From assembly GCA_030765065.1 (NCBI GenBank), contig CM060977.1:127352295-127416294 (forward strand): a stretch of 64,000 nucleotides of DNA, in the 5' to 3' direction. Source of the DNA: Deroplatys truncata. Its lineage: Eukaryota; Arthropoda; Insecta; Mantodea; Mantidae. Numbering within the stretch: position 1 is the first letter of the stretch; every line of letters begins with the position of its first letter. Of this stretch, positions 21,626 through 32,904 are shown one piece after another. Below the pieces are notes generated by a model, which saw nothing but the letters and a program-made list of their open reading frames with translations, had not been told where the DNA came from and ran no database searches. A program made the translations under genes and the position numbers.

Positions 21626-23215
21626 ACTGTTATGACGTCTATAATACTTCAACGACTTCTTATGATCTTACTCGCGGCGCGCGCAGCTCTCCTTTGGCCG
21701 TACCTCTTAACACCTTCAAAGCAGTAGTCCCAACTTCAAACATCCCACTGGAAACCATTCCCCAGATAAACAATGAAGTATGTGACTAAAATAAAATAAA
21801 TTATGCTCACTGTAATTTTAGTATCCTAATAAACCTTGCCTGTCATTTCCTTCAATATGTGTAGCTTTCACGTTACCTGATAAATCAATAAATACGGCGT
21901 GGACTCAATAGTGCTGCCATCCGATCAGGATTTAATTACATACAATTAACAAGGTAAGGTATTTTTGTAAAAAGTCAAAGTTTTGAAGTTATAGCATGGT
22001 GGACTAAAAACAGTCATATGCAACTTAACTATAACGGTAATTAAGACGCTCGTGTGAAAATTATGAAACTCGTTACAGCTCGTTTCATAAGCACACTCCT
22101 GTATTAATTATTACCATGAGGCAGTATTTTTAACACTTGAATGGTTTCAGTCAAATTATATAATATACAAAGTCAATAACAGCCCGCCTTGATGCAATAT
22201 GGTATGTAATAATTTGTAAAATGTATGTAACTGTCATTGGATATGCTTATATTATTGTATCCATGTGTAATAATGTTATGTGAATATATTACGTAATACA
22301 ATAATGTAAGAGCTGTGAGAATAATAAGTTAAACGTTGCTAACAATGAGGTAACAGTGAGGCAATAATGATTTTGAGAGTTTAAGTGTTATTTGTGATTC
22401 TTGGAAACAATAATGTAATTTTAGTGACAGTTTATAAAATAGCCAATCAACAACCAAAAAAGGCTTTAGTTGAATGAAGGTATTCTATTGGAGTAGGATT
22501 AGCCAATCAGAGACTTGCAATACAGAAATTTACAAGTTTAGACGTTGAAATCTAGTCAGTTGCCTGCAGACAGTGCTCATAACTGGATGCGTTGCTTGTG
22601 CGTCCTTGAGAAATATAATACGTATTCGTGAGAGACGAAAAATAAGTTTACATGTCAAAAAGTGCAATTAATTAATTAAAGAATCTCACAGCTCTCTATA
22701 TCCGTGAAGTGTCATTTAAATCGTATCAAGTATTAATAAAAGAAGTGAAGTAAAAATTATAATCTGTGTAAGCCTACATTCTTGTCATACCAAAACCCTG
22801 CGAAGAGAAACGTGTCTTTAACAAATACTGACGCAGCCGAGGCAAACATAAATATAATATTTAAAGAAACAGTCAAATTACAAAGTTAATATTTTTCTAA
22901 AACTTGGGGCAAAGGCCACCTGAAAGTACATTTAGGGCGAAGGCTACCGGAAAATGTTTACTATACGTGCGATTGCAGCTATTACAAGTTCGGATCCCCA
23001 ACAGTTGAAATATAATATAACTCCTTCAATACAAACTACTACAAATTGACGCCCAAAGCGTGGTGCAAACAACGTAATAACGTAACAAACCACAATACTT
23101 CAAATCGGCTTTTCCATACGTGGGGCAAATAACAATACTCCTATAATAAAACACCTTCTTCAACCATTATAGTCTTGTTGTATAATATACTATTACACTA
23201 CTGCTCAACTACACA
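21626..23215 (+). repeat. repeat X, copy 1 (split by LTR B)
   Basis: The parts 21626-22116 and 23163-23215 together match the uninterrupted stretch 29680-30180. Shared landmarks are TAATACTTCA, AATAAATACGGCG, ACTATAACGGTAAT and ATAATATACTATTA. Near its right end it has a fold-back: ACTATAACGGTAATTAAGACG pairs imperfectly with a later TAATTATTACCATTATAGT, and an inner stem TTATGAAAC...GTTTCATAA lies in the loop. It may be a short non-autonomous DNA element. Terminal repeats were not identified. Confidence 0.65.
22117..23162 (+). mobile_element. solo LTR B
   Basis: 1,046 bp, TGAGGCAGTATTTTTAAC to ...CACCTTCTTCA, with a perfect 4-bp duplication ACCA (22113-22116 and 23163-23166). The related repeat at 29680-30180 shows the same site without an LTR. 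Parts: two CCAAT boxes near 22440 and 22500; the inverted pair GAGCTGTGAGAAT (22310-22322) and AATCTCACAGCTC (22682-22694); and primer-site-like units from about 22985 to the end. There is no internal region. The superfamily is not assigned; a 4-bp duplication is compatible with Ty3/gypsy. Confidence 0.9.
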
Positions 23216-23544
23216 ATAACGTAATGTTATAGGTGCTTGTAATACGAATATTGCAATAAAGTGCGGTAAATGGAGATCGAGAAAGGCTTTGAAAATACGA
23301 GACGAAATCGAGTATTTTCTACTCAGTATATTTAAAAAAAATGTATGTATTTAATGAATAATAGAAATTGTGTAATTAATTGTTCTTCCACACCAGCCGT
23401 GTATTGTACAAGGTTGGAAAGGTAGAAATGACAGTATTACAGCATTGTAAGTCGCCATCAGGGTATGTCATCTCAATACTATTTGAGATCATCTTGTGGT
23501 TTACCGGAAAAAATTCGAATCAGCTGGAGAATTTAATGTCGTAC
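23216..23544. other. unassigned spacer
   Basis: No motif recognised. Confidence 0.4.
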
Positions 23545-23670
23545 CGGCATGTTGCCATGATAGCTCAGTGGTTAGAGCAACCAGACGGAAACCGGGAGGT
23601 TCGTGGTTTAAATCCCGGCGATGGTTTTGAATTTTACAGTCGTCTGATTCAATAGAAACAGTACTGACAC
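23545..23670 (+). repeat. tRNA-derived SINE
   Basis: A box ATAGCTCAGTGGTTAGAGC at about 23562 and B box GGTTCGTGGTTTAAATCC at about 23600, followed by a short body and an A-rich end. The head resembles a tRNA but lacks a closing acceptor stem. Confidence 0.7.
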
Positions 23671-24149
23671 AAAAATAAAATTAATAATTTACTAACAGCT
23701 GTTGCACATGGTGGTACCAGTGGCAAGGTCACCAAAATTAACCTTGATGGCGAAGTGAATCGGCTATCCATAGTTACATAAGCAATACAATGTATATCTT
23801 GAATTCTATGGGAATAGCTTGTGGAGTTCTCTTTATTCCGAAAGAATGTTGTATAATTTGGTATAACTGGTAATACATAAAGAGATAAGACAAAAACGTA
23901 CTGCAGAAAAAATGTAGATCTCTTTAAAATACATAATTTATTTCCAATAATTTCTTGCTACAACTATTTATCCGTTATCATTGGTTAGAATTTTCCAAAC
24001 TTTTGTGGTTTTTTAAACATAGTTTTTTTCTCGCGATGCCATGGAAACAGTATGAAACTTCAAGGCTAGCATGCGGTTAATAGCTTTTAAACATTTGATT
24101 TTCGATTTGGTTTCCTCTACCTTTTCTGTACCTACAACGAAATGTATAA

Positions 24150-25686
24150 TGAGCGGTATTTTTAACACTTAAATGATATCAATCTAATTATACAATAAAA
24201 ATATAATAACAGCCCGTCTTAAAGCAATATGTGTATGTAATAATATATAAAATGTATGTAACAGTCATTGTATTATGTTTATATTATTATGCACAAGTAT
24301 AATAATGTTATGTAGATATATTACGTAATTTAACAATGTAGAAGCTGTGCGAATAGAAGTCGAAAGTTTCTAACAATGAGGTAACATTAAGACAACAATA
24401 AACTAGAAAGTTTAATAATGCTACTAATAATTCTTGGAATAATGTAAATTTAAAACAGTTTATACATAGCCAATCAACAACTAGAATATGCTCAAGTTAA
24501 ATAAAAGTATTCTATTGGAGTAGAATTAGCCAATCAGAGAGTAGAAATATAGTAAATTTACAAATTTAAGCGGTAGATGCCAGATGCTAGAAGGCAGCGT
24601 TCACGAGTCGTTCGCTCGGTACGTATTCAGTGTGAGACGTAAATAAATTCATTACGGCGTGAATAATATAAAGTTTACGAGTTAAAAAGTACAACTAACA
24701 ACAATCTCACAGCTCTACAGGGTATATCAATGAAGTGTTATTTAATCGTGTGAAGGATTAATAAAAACAAAGTAAAATACCATTATAATTTTTGTAAGCC
24801 TTCATTATTTAGCCGTACTACTCCTGCTAAGAGATACATATTCTGAAAATTACTACTGACGTAGCCGAGGCATACATTTTTGGAAACATGTCCGTGTGTG
24901 TGTCTGTGAACAGCATAACTCAGAAACGAACAGTAAGATAAACACCAAACTTGGTATTTAGGTTCAATATCTTCCAGAGATGCGACACGAAGGTTTTCAA
25001 GAAACCCCCCCCCAGATTACCCTTTACATGGAACATTTTTCGAAACTTTTAATTTTCTCAAAAATGGCTCTAACGATTTTTATTAAAATATTATATTTTT
25101 AAAATATTTTCAGAGAAATGAATTGTATATCTCGAATGTCTCCAAAAGTATTCTTCATTGTGAACGACTTTTGCATAACTGATAAACCATAAGAGATAGA
25201 CGCAATTTTACTACACAGATAATGTAGATCGCGTTAAAATACACAATTTATGTCATATACATTTTTTGTTGTTGAGGGAACCATTTTTGAGATATTGCTT
25301 GTTATTCCCTTAAATTTTCCAATGCTTTTTCTCAAATGGGAATTCGTTATTCATTTTTATATGACCTGGGGATAAAAGGAGAATGGAATGCGCCACACAG
25401 CTCTTAAAACATTTGACTATCGCTTAAAGTCTACCATATTTCCCTTTCACCTACAAGAAAATTAGCAATAAGGTTAACATCTCGATTACCATGAAGCATA
25501 TGGAGAATAAGCGTTTATAAAAATAGTTTGTACAACAGTAGAGAACGTCATGTGAGTGTAACACATCAGATTTTTTAAACGTGGGTCGAATGCCACCGGA
25601 AACTTTGTATCGTACGTGGGGACAACACTCCAAGAAACATATCTCCCACAATACGTGGTGCAATCACAGCAAGTTAATCAACATCA
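24150..25686 (+). mobile_element. solo LTR C, itself interrupted by a CTCTAC element
   Basis: Starts TGAGCGGTATTTTTAAC and ends TTAATCAACATCA. A perfect ATAA duplication (24146-24149 and 25687-25690) lies within the host CTCTAC element. A young CTCTAC copy occupies 24876-25571. Same subfamily as A and H. Confidence 0.87.
24876..25571 (+). repeat. CTCTAC element inside LTR C, lacking its left end
   Basis: Begins at the internal CATTTTTGGAAACATGTCC and runs to CACATCAGAT. About 60 bp of the LTR present in LTR H are absent at the junction, so the left side seems to have been lost together with LTR bases. Confidence 0.8.
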
Positions 25687-25829
25687 ATAATGAAACTATT
25701 TCTTAAAAGGTTTATCCCTATTAACATGAAGTAAATGGAAAAATAGGCTTTCGTAAGAAAATCTTCTCGAAGCTGTATAAAAATAAATGATAGGGTATAA
25801 AAAGCTATATAAATGTAACCCCTCAGATA

Positions 25830-26931
25830 TTTTTACCTCTTTCCATAAACAGGTCTTATCGTAATAGATCGTGATACAGAACACTCGTACAATATTGAAA
25901 TGGAATGGATTTACTTGCCCACGTTATAGTGAGCAAGCAGATATAATCAACTTCAGGAGTTGCACAGCTGCATCTCAAGAACTGTTACCAAACAGTGGAC
26001 TACGAGATATGCTTCATTCCGATGCAACATAAAGATAAGGAGAAAAATCATGCTTTTTCTCCAGATGTTTAACAACTTTTGTTCGCATGAATATATTATC
26101 TTTAAAAAGAATGCATACTTCTAGAGGAAACAGGCATGGAGCATTACAAAGAATTCTGAATTGTACATAGAGTAGGCAGCAAATTTCTGCATGCTGTGCA
26201 TACGGAAACGTGGGTCTGACTGGATATTGACCAATAATTAAAGATAAATTGTACTTGTTCACAAAATATACATAACCTGTTAATATCTTAAAACAAAACA
26301 ATTAAAGTATCCGATGTTTGATTCATATTCCGTTGATTCTTTCCATATAATTTTAAAGTCCATTAGAATTTTGTTTAGGAATAATTCATTCAAAATAATA
26401 AAACATACAACCGTGCGAAACATAGCGTGCAATACATGAAGAATCTCGATTTGTTCCGTCATTTCCTCGATTCTGCTATAATGCACTTCCCACACTCGTA
26501 TACTGCTGGAACGTCAAATGTATGCAATATGTGCCTTTATTAGCCCTCAAAACGAGTAGACGTTTCCGCTACAAATTTGAATAAAACAGCTTATCAAAGT
26601 TATGTCCTAAAACAGCTGAAACTCCGAACTTAACAATTTACCCACGTGTGTTTTCAACATATCACCAGGTACAAAAATGCTTTTATAATCCCTACAGTAG
26701 CCTTTTCCCTAAGAATGAAGAAATACCTATTTGCGCAACCTCTCTCCAGAAAAACTCGCCTAAAACAATAACTAAATTAACACCATGGAGAATCAAAACT
26801 TCGTAAGTTAGCAATGAATGCCGTGTAAGTTGAAGTTCAATTGCGTGTCAAATAATTTCCAAAGAGATATGCACGAAGAACCCGCATCACATTCGCATTT
26901 ATTCTGATGGCTCCAAAAATTTTGCCTGTTC
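25830..26931. other. unassigned stretch
   Basis: Two adjacent minus-strand open frames (26014-26301, 26280-26495) have no domain I can name. No repeat family seen. Confidence 0.4.
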
Positions 26932-27978
26932 TGAGGCAGTATTTTTAACACTTGAATATTCTTTAGTCAAATTATATATGTAAATTCAATAACAGTGCGC
27001 CTTGAAGCAATATGTGTATGTAATAATTTGTAAAATGTATGTAACAGTCATTGCATATGCTTATATTATTGTATACATGTTCAATAATGTTATATGAATG
27101 TATTACGTAATTTAATAATGTAGGAGCTGTGAGAATAACAAGTTAAAAGTTGCTAACAATGAGGTAACCTTGAGGCAATAATGAGTTTGAGAGTTTAAAT
27201 GTTACTTGTGGTTCTTGGCTAACAATAATGTAATTTTAGTGACAGTTTATAAAATAGCCAATCAACAACCAGAGGGGGTTTAAGTTAAATGAAGGTATTC
27301 TATTGGAGTAGGATTAGCCAATCAGAGACTTGAAATACAGAAATTTACAAGTTTAGACGGTTGAAATCTATTCAGTTGCCTGCAGACAGTTGTCGTAACT
27401 GGGTGTGTTGCTTGTGCGTCCTCAGAGATTTAATACGTATTCGTGTGAGACGAAAAATTAAGTTTACGTGTTAAAAAGTGTAATTAATTAATAAAAAAGG
27501 AATCTCACAGCTCTCAATATTAGTGAAGTGCTATTTAATTTGTGTCAAGGATTAATAAAAAGGAGTGAATTAAAACTAAAATCTGTGTAAGCCTACATTC
27601 TTGTCGCATCACGCCCTGCCAGGATATCCGTGTCTCTGAAATAATACTGACGCGGCCGGGGCAGGCATAATATCTAAAGAAACAGTCAAATTACAAAGAT
27701 ATTATTTTTAAACTTGTGGCAAAGGCCACCTGAAAGTACATTTTGGGCGAAGGCTACCGGAAACTGTTTAAAATACGTGCGGTTGCAACTACTACAAGTT
27801 CGGTTCCCTACAGTTGAAATGCAATACATCATCTTCAAACTGACTTTTCATACGTAGCAGCAAAGAACAATTCAATTCTAGTTCAAATTGACGCCTAAAG
27901 TGTGGTGCAAACAAATGACGTAAAGAATAAACAACTACAAATCGGCTTTTCCATACGTGAAACAAAAAACCACCTTCA
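26932..27978 (+). mobile_element. solo LTR D
   Basis: 1,047 bp from TGAGGCAGTATTTTTAAC to ...CACCTTCA. Flanks GTTC and GTAC differ at one base. Two CCAAT boxes and the inverted GAGCTGTGAG pair are present, and several primer-site-like units run up to the end. No internal region. Confidence 0.87.
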
Positions 27979-28539
27979 GTACAGTAGTCTATCCTGCAAG
28001 TCACCAAAAATTTTATACAGTTTTCTCCTCTGAATTTAATGTCATCAAGCGGCCTTTCAAAAACATTAAGAATAATCAAAACTAACTAATATTTTCTAGT
28101 CCTAACTGATCCCCAATCTGCTTTACAAAACCAAAATACCAAAACCCCAATAATAGAATAAATATAAAACCAATGCACCACCCAAGTACTGAGGGAATCA
28201 AAGCATGTAACCATAATCTGGATCCCCTAGTATGAAGTATTCCCGGTAATGAACAAACAGAAGTCGCAGCGAAAGAGGCAATGACACAGATATAAATTCT
28301 CCACAAACCGATGAAACTTTACATCTCAAGAAGCATCCTTAAGTGACATTCCACCAACATGCTACAAGAAATTAAATCATTATTCCGAGGTGCATATCCA
28401 GGAACTAATCTTACGCCATGAACAAGTGCTCATCAGTCGTATTTTTCTTCTTTAATGGATTAACTTCCTCTTTATAGAACTTAAATCCCAAAGAACCAAC
28501 AAGCAAATGCCTTGGGACAGTAGCCTGCCGATGAGCCAG
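27979..28539. other. unassigned stretch with a hydrophobic open frame
   Basis: A minus-strand frame at 28082-28306, without an ATG, would give two hydrophobic segments (ICVIASFAATSVCSLPGIL and LGWCIGFIFILLLGFWYFGF). There is no start, no recognised family and no splice context I trust, so I do not call it a gene. Confidence 0.3.
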
Positions 28540-28641
28540 AAGGTGAAGAAGGAAACGAAACGTAGTGATGGAAAGGTTGATAGGAGAATTTCGCGGATCA
28601 AATTATCCAACCCAGCATTCACCTAGCGACATAGAAAAACC

Positions 28642-28676
<35 letters not shown>

Positions 28677-28765
28677 GGTCGGCCCAGAGGATTTTTAACC
28701 CGAAATCTCCCGAATGCGGGACAGAGTTACCGCCTTAACCATTCCGTTCAGTTGATATCGGACAC
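28540..28765 (-). repeat. tRNA-derived SINE with internal A30 tract
   Basis: On the minus strand there is a degenerate head (GGAATGGTTAAGGCGGTAAC) and a B-box region GGGAGATTTCGGGTTAAAAA. Then come an uninterrupted homopolymer (A on the plus strand at about 28644-28674) and the block GTCGCTAGGTGAATGCTGGG, shared in part with the SINE at 14505-15092. Confidence 0.65.
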
Positions 28766-28918
28766 ACTAAACTATTTACTTCACCTCCTGTCTGCAGCAC
28801 TTGCAAGCTGATCACAACTGTTAAACACATCATAGAAGAATGCAAGAAACACTAATATCAGCGAATAGATGCCAATGTTTCCCGTAAAGTAACAGAAGGA
28901 CTTGGAAATTATGTGTGT

Positions 28919-29660
28919 TGAGGGAGTATTTTTAACACTTAAATAATTTCAGACTAATTTATATAATATGTAAATTCAATAACAACCCGCCTTGAAGCAA
29001 TATGTGTGTGTAATAATTTGTAAAATGTATGTAACAGTCATTGCACATGCTTATATTATTGCATCCATGTGTAATAATGTTATGTGAATATATTAAGTAA
29101 TTTAATAATGTAGGAGCTGTGAGAATAATAAGTTAAAAGTTGCTACAATGAGGTAACAATGAGGAAACCTTGAGTCAATAATGAGTAAGAAAGTTTAACA
29201 GTACTACTTGTACGTGTTAAAAAGTGTAATTAATTAATAAAACGAATCTCACAGCTCTCTGCATCAGTGAAGTGTTATTTAAATCGCATCAAGTATTAAT
29301 AAAACGAGTGAAGTAAAATTATAATCTGTATAAGCTTACATTTTTGTCGCATCACAACCCTGCTAAGAGAAACATGTCTCTAACAGAAATACTGACGCAG
29401 CCGAGGCAAACATAAATAATAAATATTTAAAGAAACAGTTTAATTACAAAGTTAATATTTTTTTTAAACTTGGGGCAAAGGTCACCTGAAGGTACATTTG
29501 CGGCGAAGGCTACTGGAAACTGTTTACTATACAGTGATTGCAACTACTACAAGTTCTGCTCCCCAACAGTTGAAATATAATACAGCTCATTCAGTTCAAA
29601 CGTTCTTCAAATTAACGCCCAAAGCGTGGTGCAAATAACGTAACAAAACACCTTTTCTCA
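28919..29660 (+). mobile_element. solo LTR E, shorter than its relatives
   Basis: 742 bp, TGAGGGAGTATTTTTAAC to ...CCTTTTCTCA, with a perfect GTGT duplication (28915-28918 and 29661-29664). It keeps the ends and the primer-site-like units but lacks the part that holds the CCAAT boxes in other copies. Confidence 0.87.
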
Positions 29661-30180
29661 GTGTTAAAAACAATTTTTGGCATTATGGCATCCATAATAC
29701 TTCAGAAATCATTATGATATTACTTCACGGCGCAGAGCTTCCCTATCGCGCATACCTTTTGACATATTGAAAGCAGCAGACCACTGGGATCCATTGGCCA
29801 GATAAACAGTGAAGTATGTGTGTTTAAAACAAAATAAATTATGTTCATTGTAATTTTAATATTCTAATAAATTGCGAGCATTTCTTTTGCTTCAATAAGT
29901 GTTGATTTCACATTACCTGCAAAAAATCAATAAATACGGCGTATATACTTAATGCTACCACCTGATTAGCATTTAGTTACACACAATTAATAAGGTAAGA
30001 TGCTTTTTGTAAAAACTCAAAGTTTTAAAATTTAGTGTGGTCGACCAAAAACATTCATATGCAACTAGACTATAACGGTAATCAAGACGTCGTATAAAAA
30101 TTATGATATCCGCGTCTTAATTACTACCATTATGTTCTTGTTGCATAATATACTATTATATTTTTGCAGTATTACGGAAT
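29661..30180 (+). repeat. repeat X, copy 2 (uninterrupted)
   Basis: Matches copy 1 from TAATACTTCAGAAATC to ATAATATACTATTA. It keeps the hairpin: ACTATAACGGTAATCAAGACG pairs with CGTCTTAATTACTACCATTA about 25 bases later. It shows the state of the LTR B target before insertion (TTACTACCATTATG). Confidence 0.7.
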
Positions 30181-30769
30181 TCTAAGAATGATGTAACACA
30201 GAAATGTAACTTGGCTGTAAAGTTGTTGCGATATGGCTGGTAAGTTAAAGTGATAATATATTTAAAAAAAAGACGACATGCTTAACTTTATTTCGCCCAA
30301 CTTCAACTATCTGGGACTGAAGATCCGAACCCTAATTATGAGACAAAGTACTGTCTGACAATATGCACTAAAAATGGCAGGGTAAAGCGAAGCTCTTAAT
30401 GTGCATTAAAAAAAAGGAAGGGACTTTCAGAATGAAATTATGCGTACATTTTCAACGACTATAAGAGCAAAGTGCATCATGGTGCGCGAGAACGCCACAT
30501 TCTCCGTGTCGTTGTTCCGAGCACTTTAATCGCTTTATGACCTAAGAAAATCTGCTTTGAAAGAAGACACTCCCCGCTCGCTAAAAACGGAAAAGAGTCT
30601 TTTGATCTTAAAGTCCGCCCAGAGAGAGAGAGAGAGGGAGACAAAGGTCTTTGCACTTTTCCTGGGGACTGTACAGGGGAATTTCATCTCGTTACATGCC
30701 ACGACTTCAAAGGGAAAAGCCTGAATTGCGAGCAAGAGTGGAACAACAGACCAATTACCCTTTCCCCCA
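30181..30769. other. unassigned stretch
   Basis: No gene recognised. There is an AG run at 30622-30642. Confidence 0.4.
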
Positions 30770-30925
30770 GCTAGAGTTTACATTTACAGCCCAATTATCC
30801 GGACCGGGTTCCTTTAGGTTTCCCCTCGAATGAGGGACGAGAAAAATCGGAGCAGCAGTGGCAGGGATTTAAACGGCTATGTCACGTGACTAGCCCAGGT
30901 TGACCACTTGACAGCGCCTGTTATT
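30770..30925 (-). repeat. possible tRNA-derived SINE
   Basis: On the minus strand CTGTCAAGTGGTCAACCTGG resembles an A box, and CGTTTAAATCCCTGCC resembles the B-box region of the SINE at 2385. A body with GGGGAAACCTAAAGGAACCC follows. The match is weak. Confidence 0.4.
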
Positions 30926-31129
30926 GACATGGCAGTATTGATCTGTTTAGCGGAACCTGGAAACTGCGTTAATGTACATGTCCCAAGATGGGCACCCTAT
31001 CCTTGTTGTTGGTTAGAGCCCTTGTTAGATGGAAATTAGGTTCCTAAGGAGTGGCATCAAAACTATTATACTGCTCTTTACAAACACAGGTTCATAATGC
31101 AATCCAACAGGTGTTAATGGGTTATATTT

Positions 31130-32004
31130 TAGTATGGGACCACATCACTTACACTCACCTTCTCTACCCTCTATTCGTTATTAGTGGGTATGCAAATTAT
31201 CCTTACGAAAGTTTATTTCCCTATTTAGTTCATTTGAATCCAGATAAACCTTTCCTACATTAGACATTTCCTTATAGATGCAAAGAGAATAGCGAAAGTC
31301 AAATGTTTAAATCGCAGCTATAGGCTGGCCTTAGAATTCCATATTCTTTCCATGACATTGCAAGAAATAACTGACAATCGACAGATCTTGAAAAGAATGG
31401 CTAAGTATTCGAACCATTAATATCGGATATCGTAAATGGATGATGCCATAAAAAGGTATATGGAATAAATTGCGTGTTTTAAAGAGATCTACATCTTTTG
31501 TGGAGTGCATTTTCGTCTGTCGCTTAACGTATACCACTTATACAAGATAATACAAAATTCCTTCCAAATAAAGACGTCTACACAGGCTATTTTCAGAATA
31601 ATTACAATATAGACATTTTATTTATTATATCAATATCTTTTATATATGGTATTTCATTCAAAATCGTTAGTACAATTGATTTAGGAAATCATAAATTTCG
31701 AAAAATGTTACATGTAAAAGGTAATTGCGGATAGGGCGGAGTTTATTTAAAATCTTCTGTTGTATATTTGGAAGATACTGAACTTAATAGCAAGTGTGGT
31801 ATTTACCTCACCAAATTCTTGTTTGAGTTATGCTGTTCACAGGCACATACGTTCGCATACACACACGGACCTTTTACTAAAAAAAAAAATTTAATTTATT
31901 TATTCAAGGGGGGCCTCAAGGGGTGTATTTGCAGTGAAATCCCGTCAATGAATTTCTGGGTGGAATACAATACTTCCCCTACTTACTATACGTAGTAGAG
32001 AAAG
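31130..32004 (-). repeat. CTCTAC element, older subfamily
   Basis: Reverse copy from CACTTACACTCACCTTCTC to ACTATACGTAGTAGAGAAAG. Full length but divergent, with an internal A-run near 31880. Confidence 0.75.
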
Positions 32005-32159
32005 CCTAAAGGAGCAACATTTTCCAAGCTATTTTTGATCTATTACTAGTAGTTTTAAACATGTATTTGACAGTCGTTATGACCCATTCATTAATAAATC
32101 AACTGGAGTGTTTACAAAGACGTAGCAAAACCAGATGTTCTTATATAATGACACTGTTA

Positions 32160-32420
32160 TACATACTGGCACTGGTAGCCGAGTTCGTTTAGGCACGGAG
32201 TCGTGAACATCGTCCAATCCCGACAGTACCATCCTCTTTGACTAAGGTTTCCTCCAGGTTTTCTTCAGTCCTCATGACTGGCAAATGCAGCGGAGGTAGC
32301 CTGAACTTCTTTCTCAAATTTCCTTTTGCAATGATCATTTCATTTCATTTCATAGCATCTGTACTCATCGCCTGTAATGCTAATACCGTAAGAAGTGCGG
32401 TAAACACACACACACAAAAC
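32160..32420 (+). repeat. tRNA-derived SINE
   Basis: A box TGGTAGCCGAGTTCG at about 32171. B box region CGTCCAATCCCGAC at about 32211. The body includes GGTTTCCTCCAGGTTTTC and a CATTTCATTTCAT repeat, typical of arthropod tRNA SINE bodies. Confidence 0.65.
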
Positions 32421-32904
32421 TATTCTGCACTTATGCCTTTCTAAAATCTCGAAGGCCTTAAGATCATCTAATCAGTAGAAAGCTTCCACAGTTCAGATTT
32501 CATCTCGACCGATTTGCAATATTAAATTATGTCAAAGAAGCAGACCTCTACCCGTGGTGGCTAGGAAAGTAATTACGCAGGAATTAGTAAATATTCCAAT
32601 ATTCTGTCCACAAATTACTCTAGTCTGCATTTTCAAACTTTTTGTCAGATGATTTCTCAAAAGTAGGTGTTCTTGAATAAAGTTTTATGCTGATTCCAGA
32701 AATAACTTCCGTTTTTTCTATCACGTCAGGTTTTTACACAAAATAAGTAATGTTTTGACAATTTTACTAATGAGCGTAGAAAAGTATTCAAATACCATTT
32801 CACACAAGTTAATTTTTTATTGAAGAAACATTTTAAGAATACTCTCAAGAACTCCCCTAATTTATTTCATGACTACATTTTAACAAAACAAGAAGCCAAA
32901 GTGT
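32421..32904. other. unassigned stretch
   Basis: No motif recognised. The last part may be the 3' flank of the degenerate gene that follows on the minus strand. Confidence 0.4.

Larger units (their letters stand above)
23770..25829 (+). repeat. old CTCTAC element split by LTR C
   Basis: The middle and right part runs from about 23770 (CTTGAATTCTATGGGAATAG) to AATGTATAA at 24149. It resumes at 25687 (ATAATGAAACTATTTC) and ends near 25829 with CCCCTCAGAT. The left part is missing. Confidence 0.75.

Noticed and set aside
22985-23162. CRISPR-like reading of the spaced short repeats at the LTR ends
   Set aside because: Units are degenerate, unequal in length and recur in dispersed LTRs of a eukaryotic genome. 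No cas-like genes.
23545-23670. Possible functional tRNA genes at this and the other A-box/B-box sites
   Set aside because: No acceptor stem closes and each head continues into a SINE body, so they are SINEs.
26014-26495. Similarity of LCNAPCLFPLE to the NAPW motif at the end of Jockey-type LINE ORF2
   Set aside because: The flanking residues do not fit and the neighbouring frames show no LINE motif.
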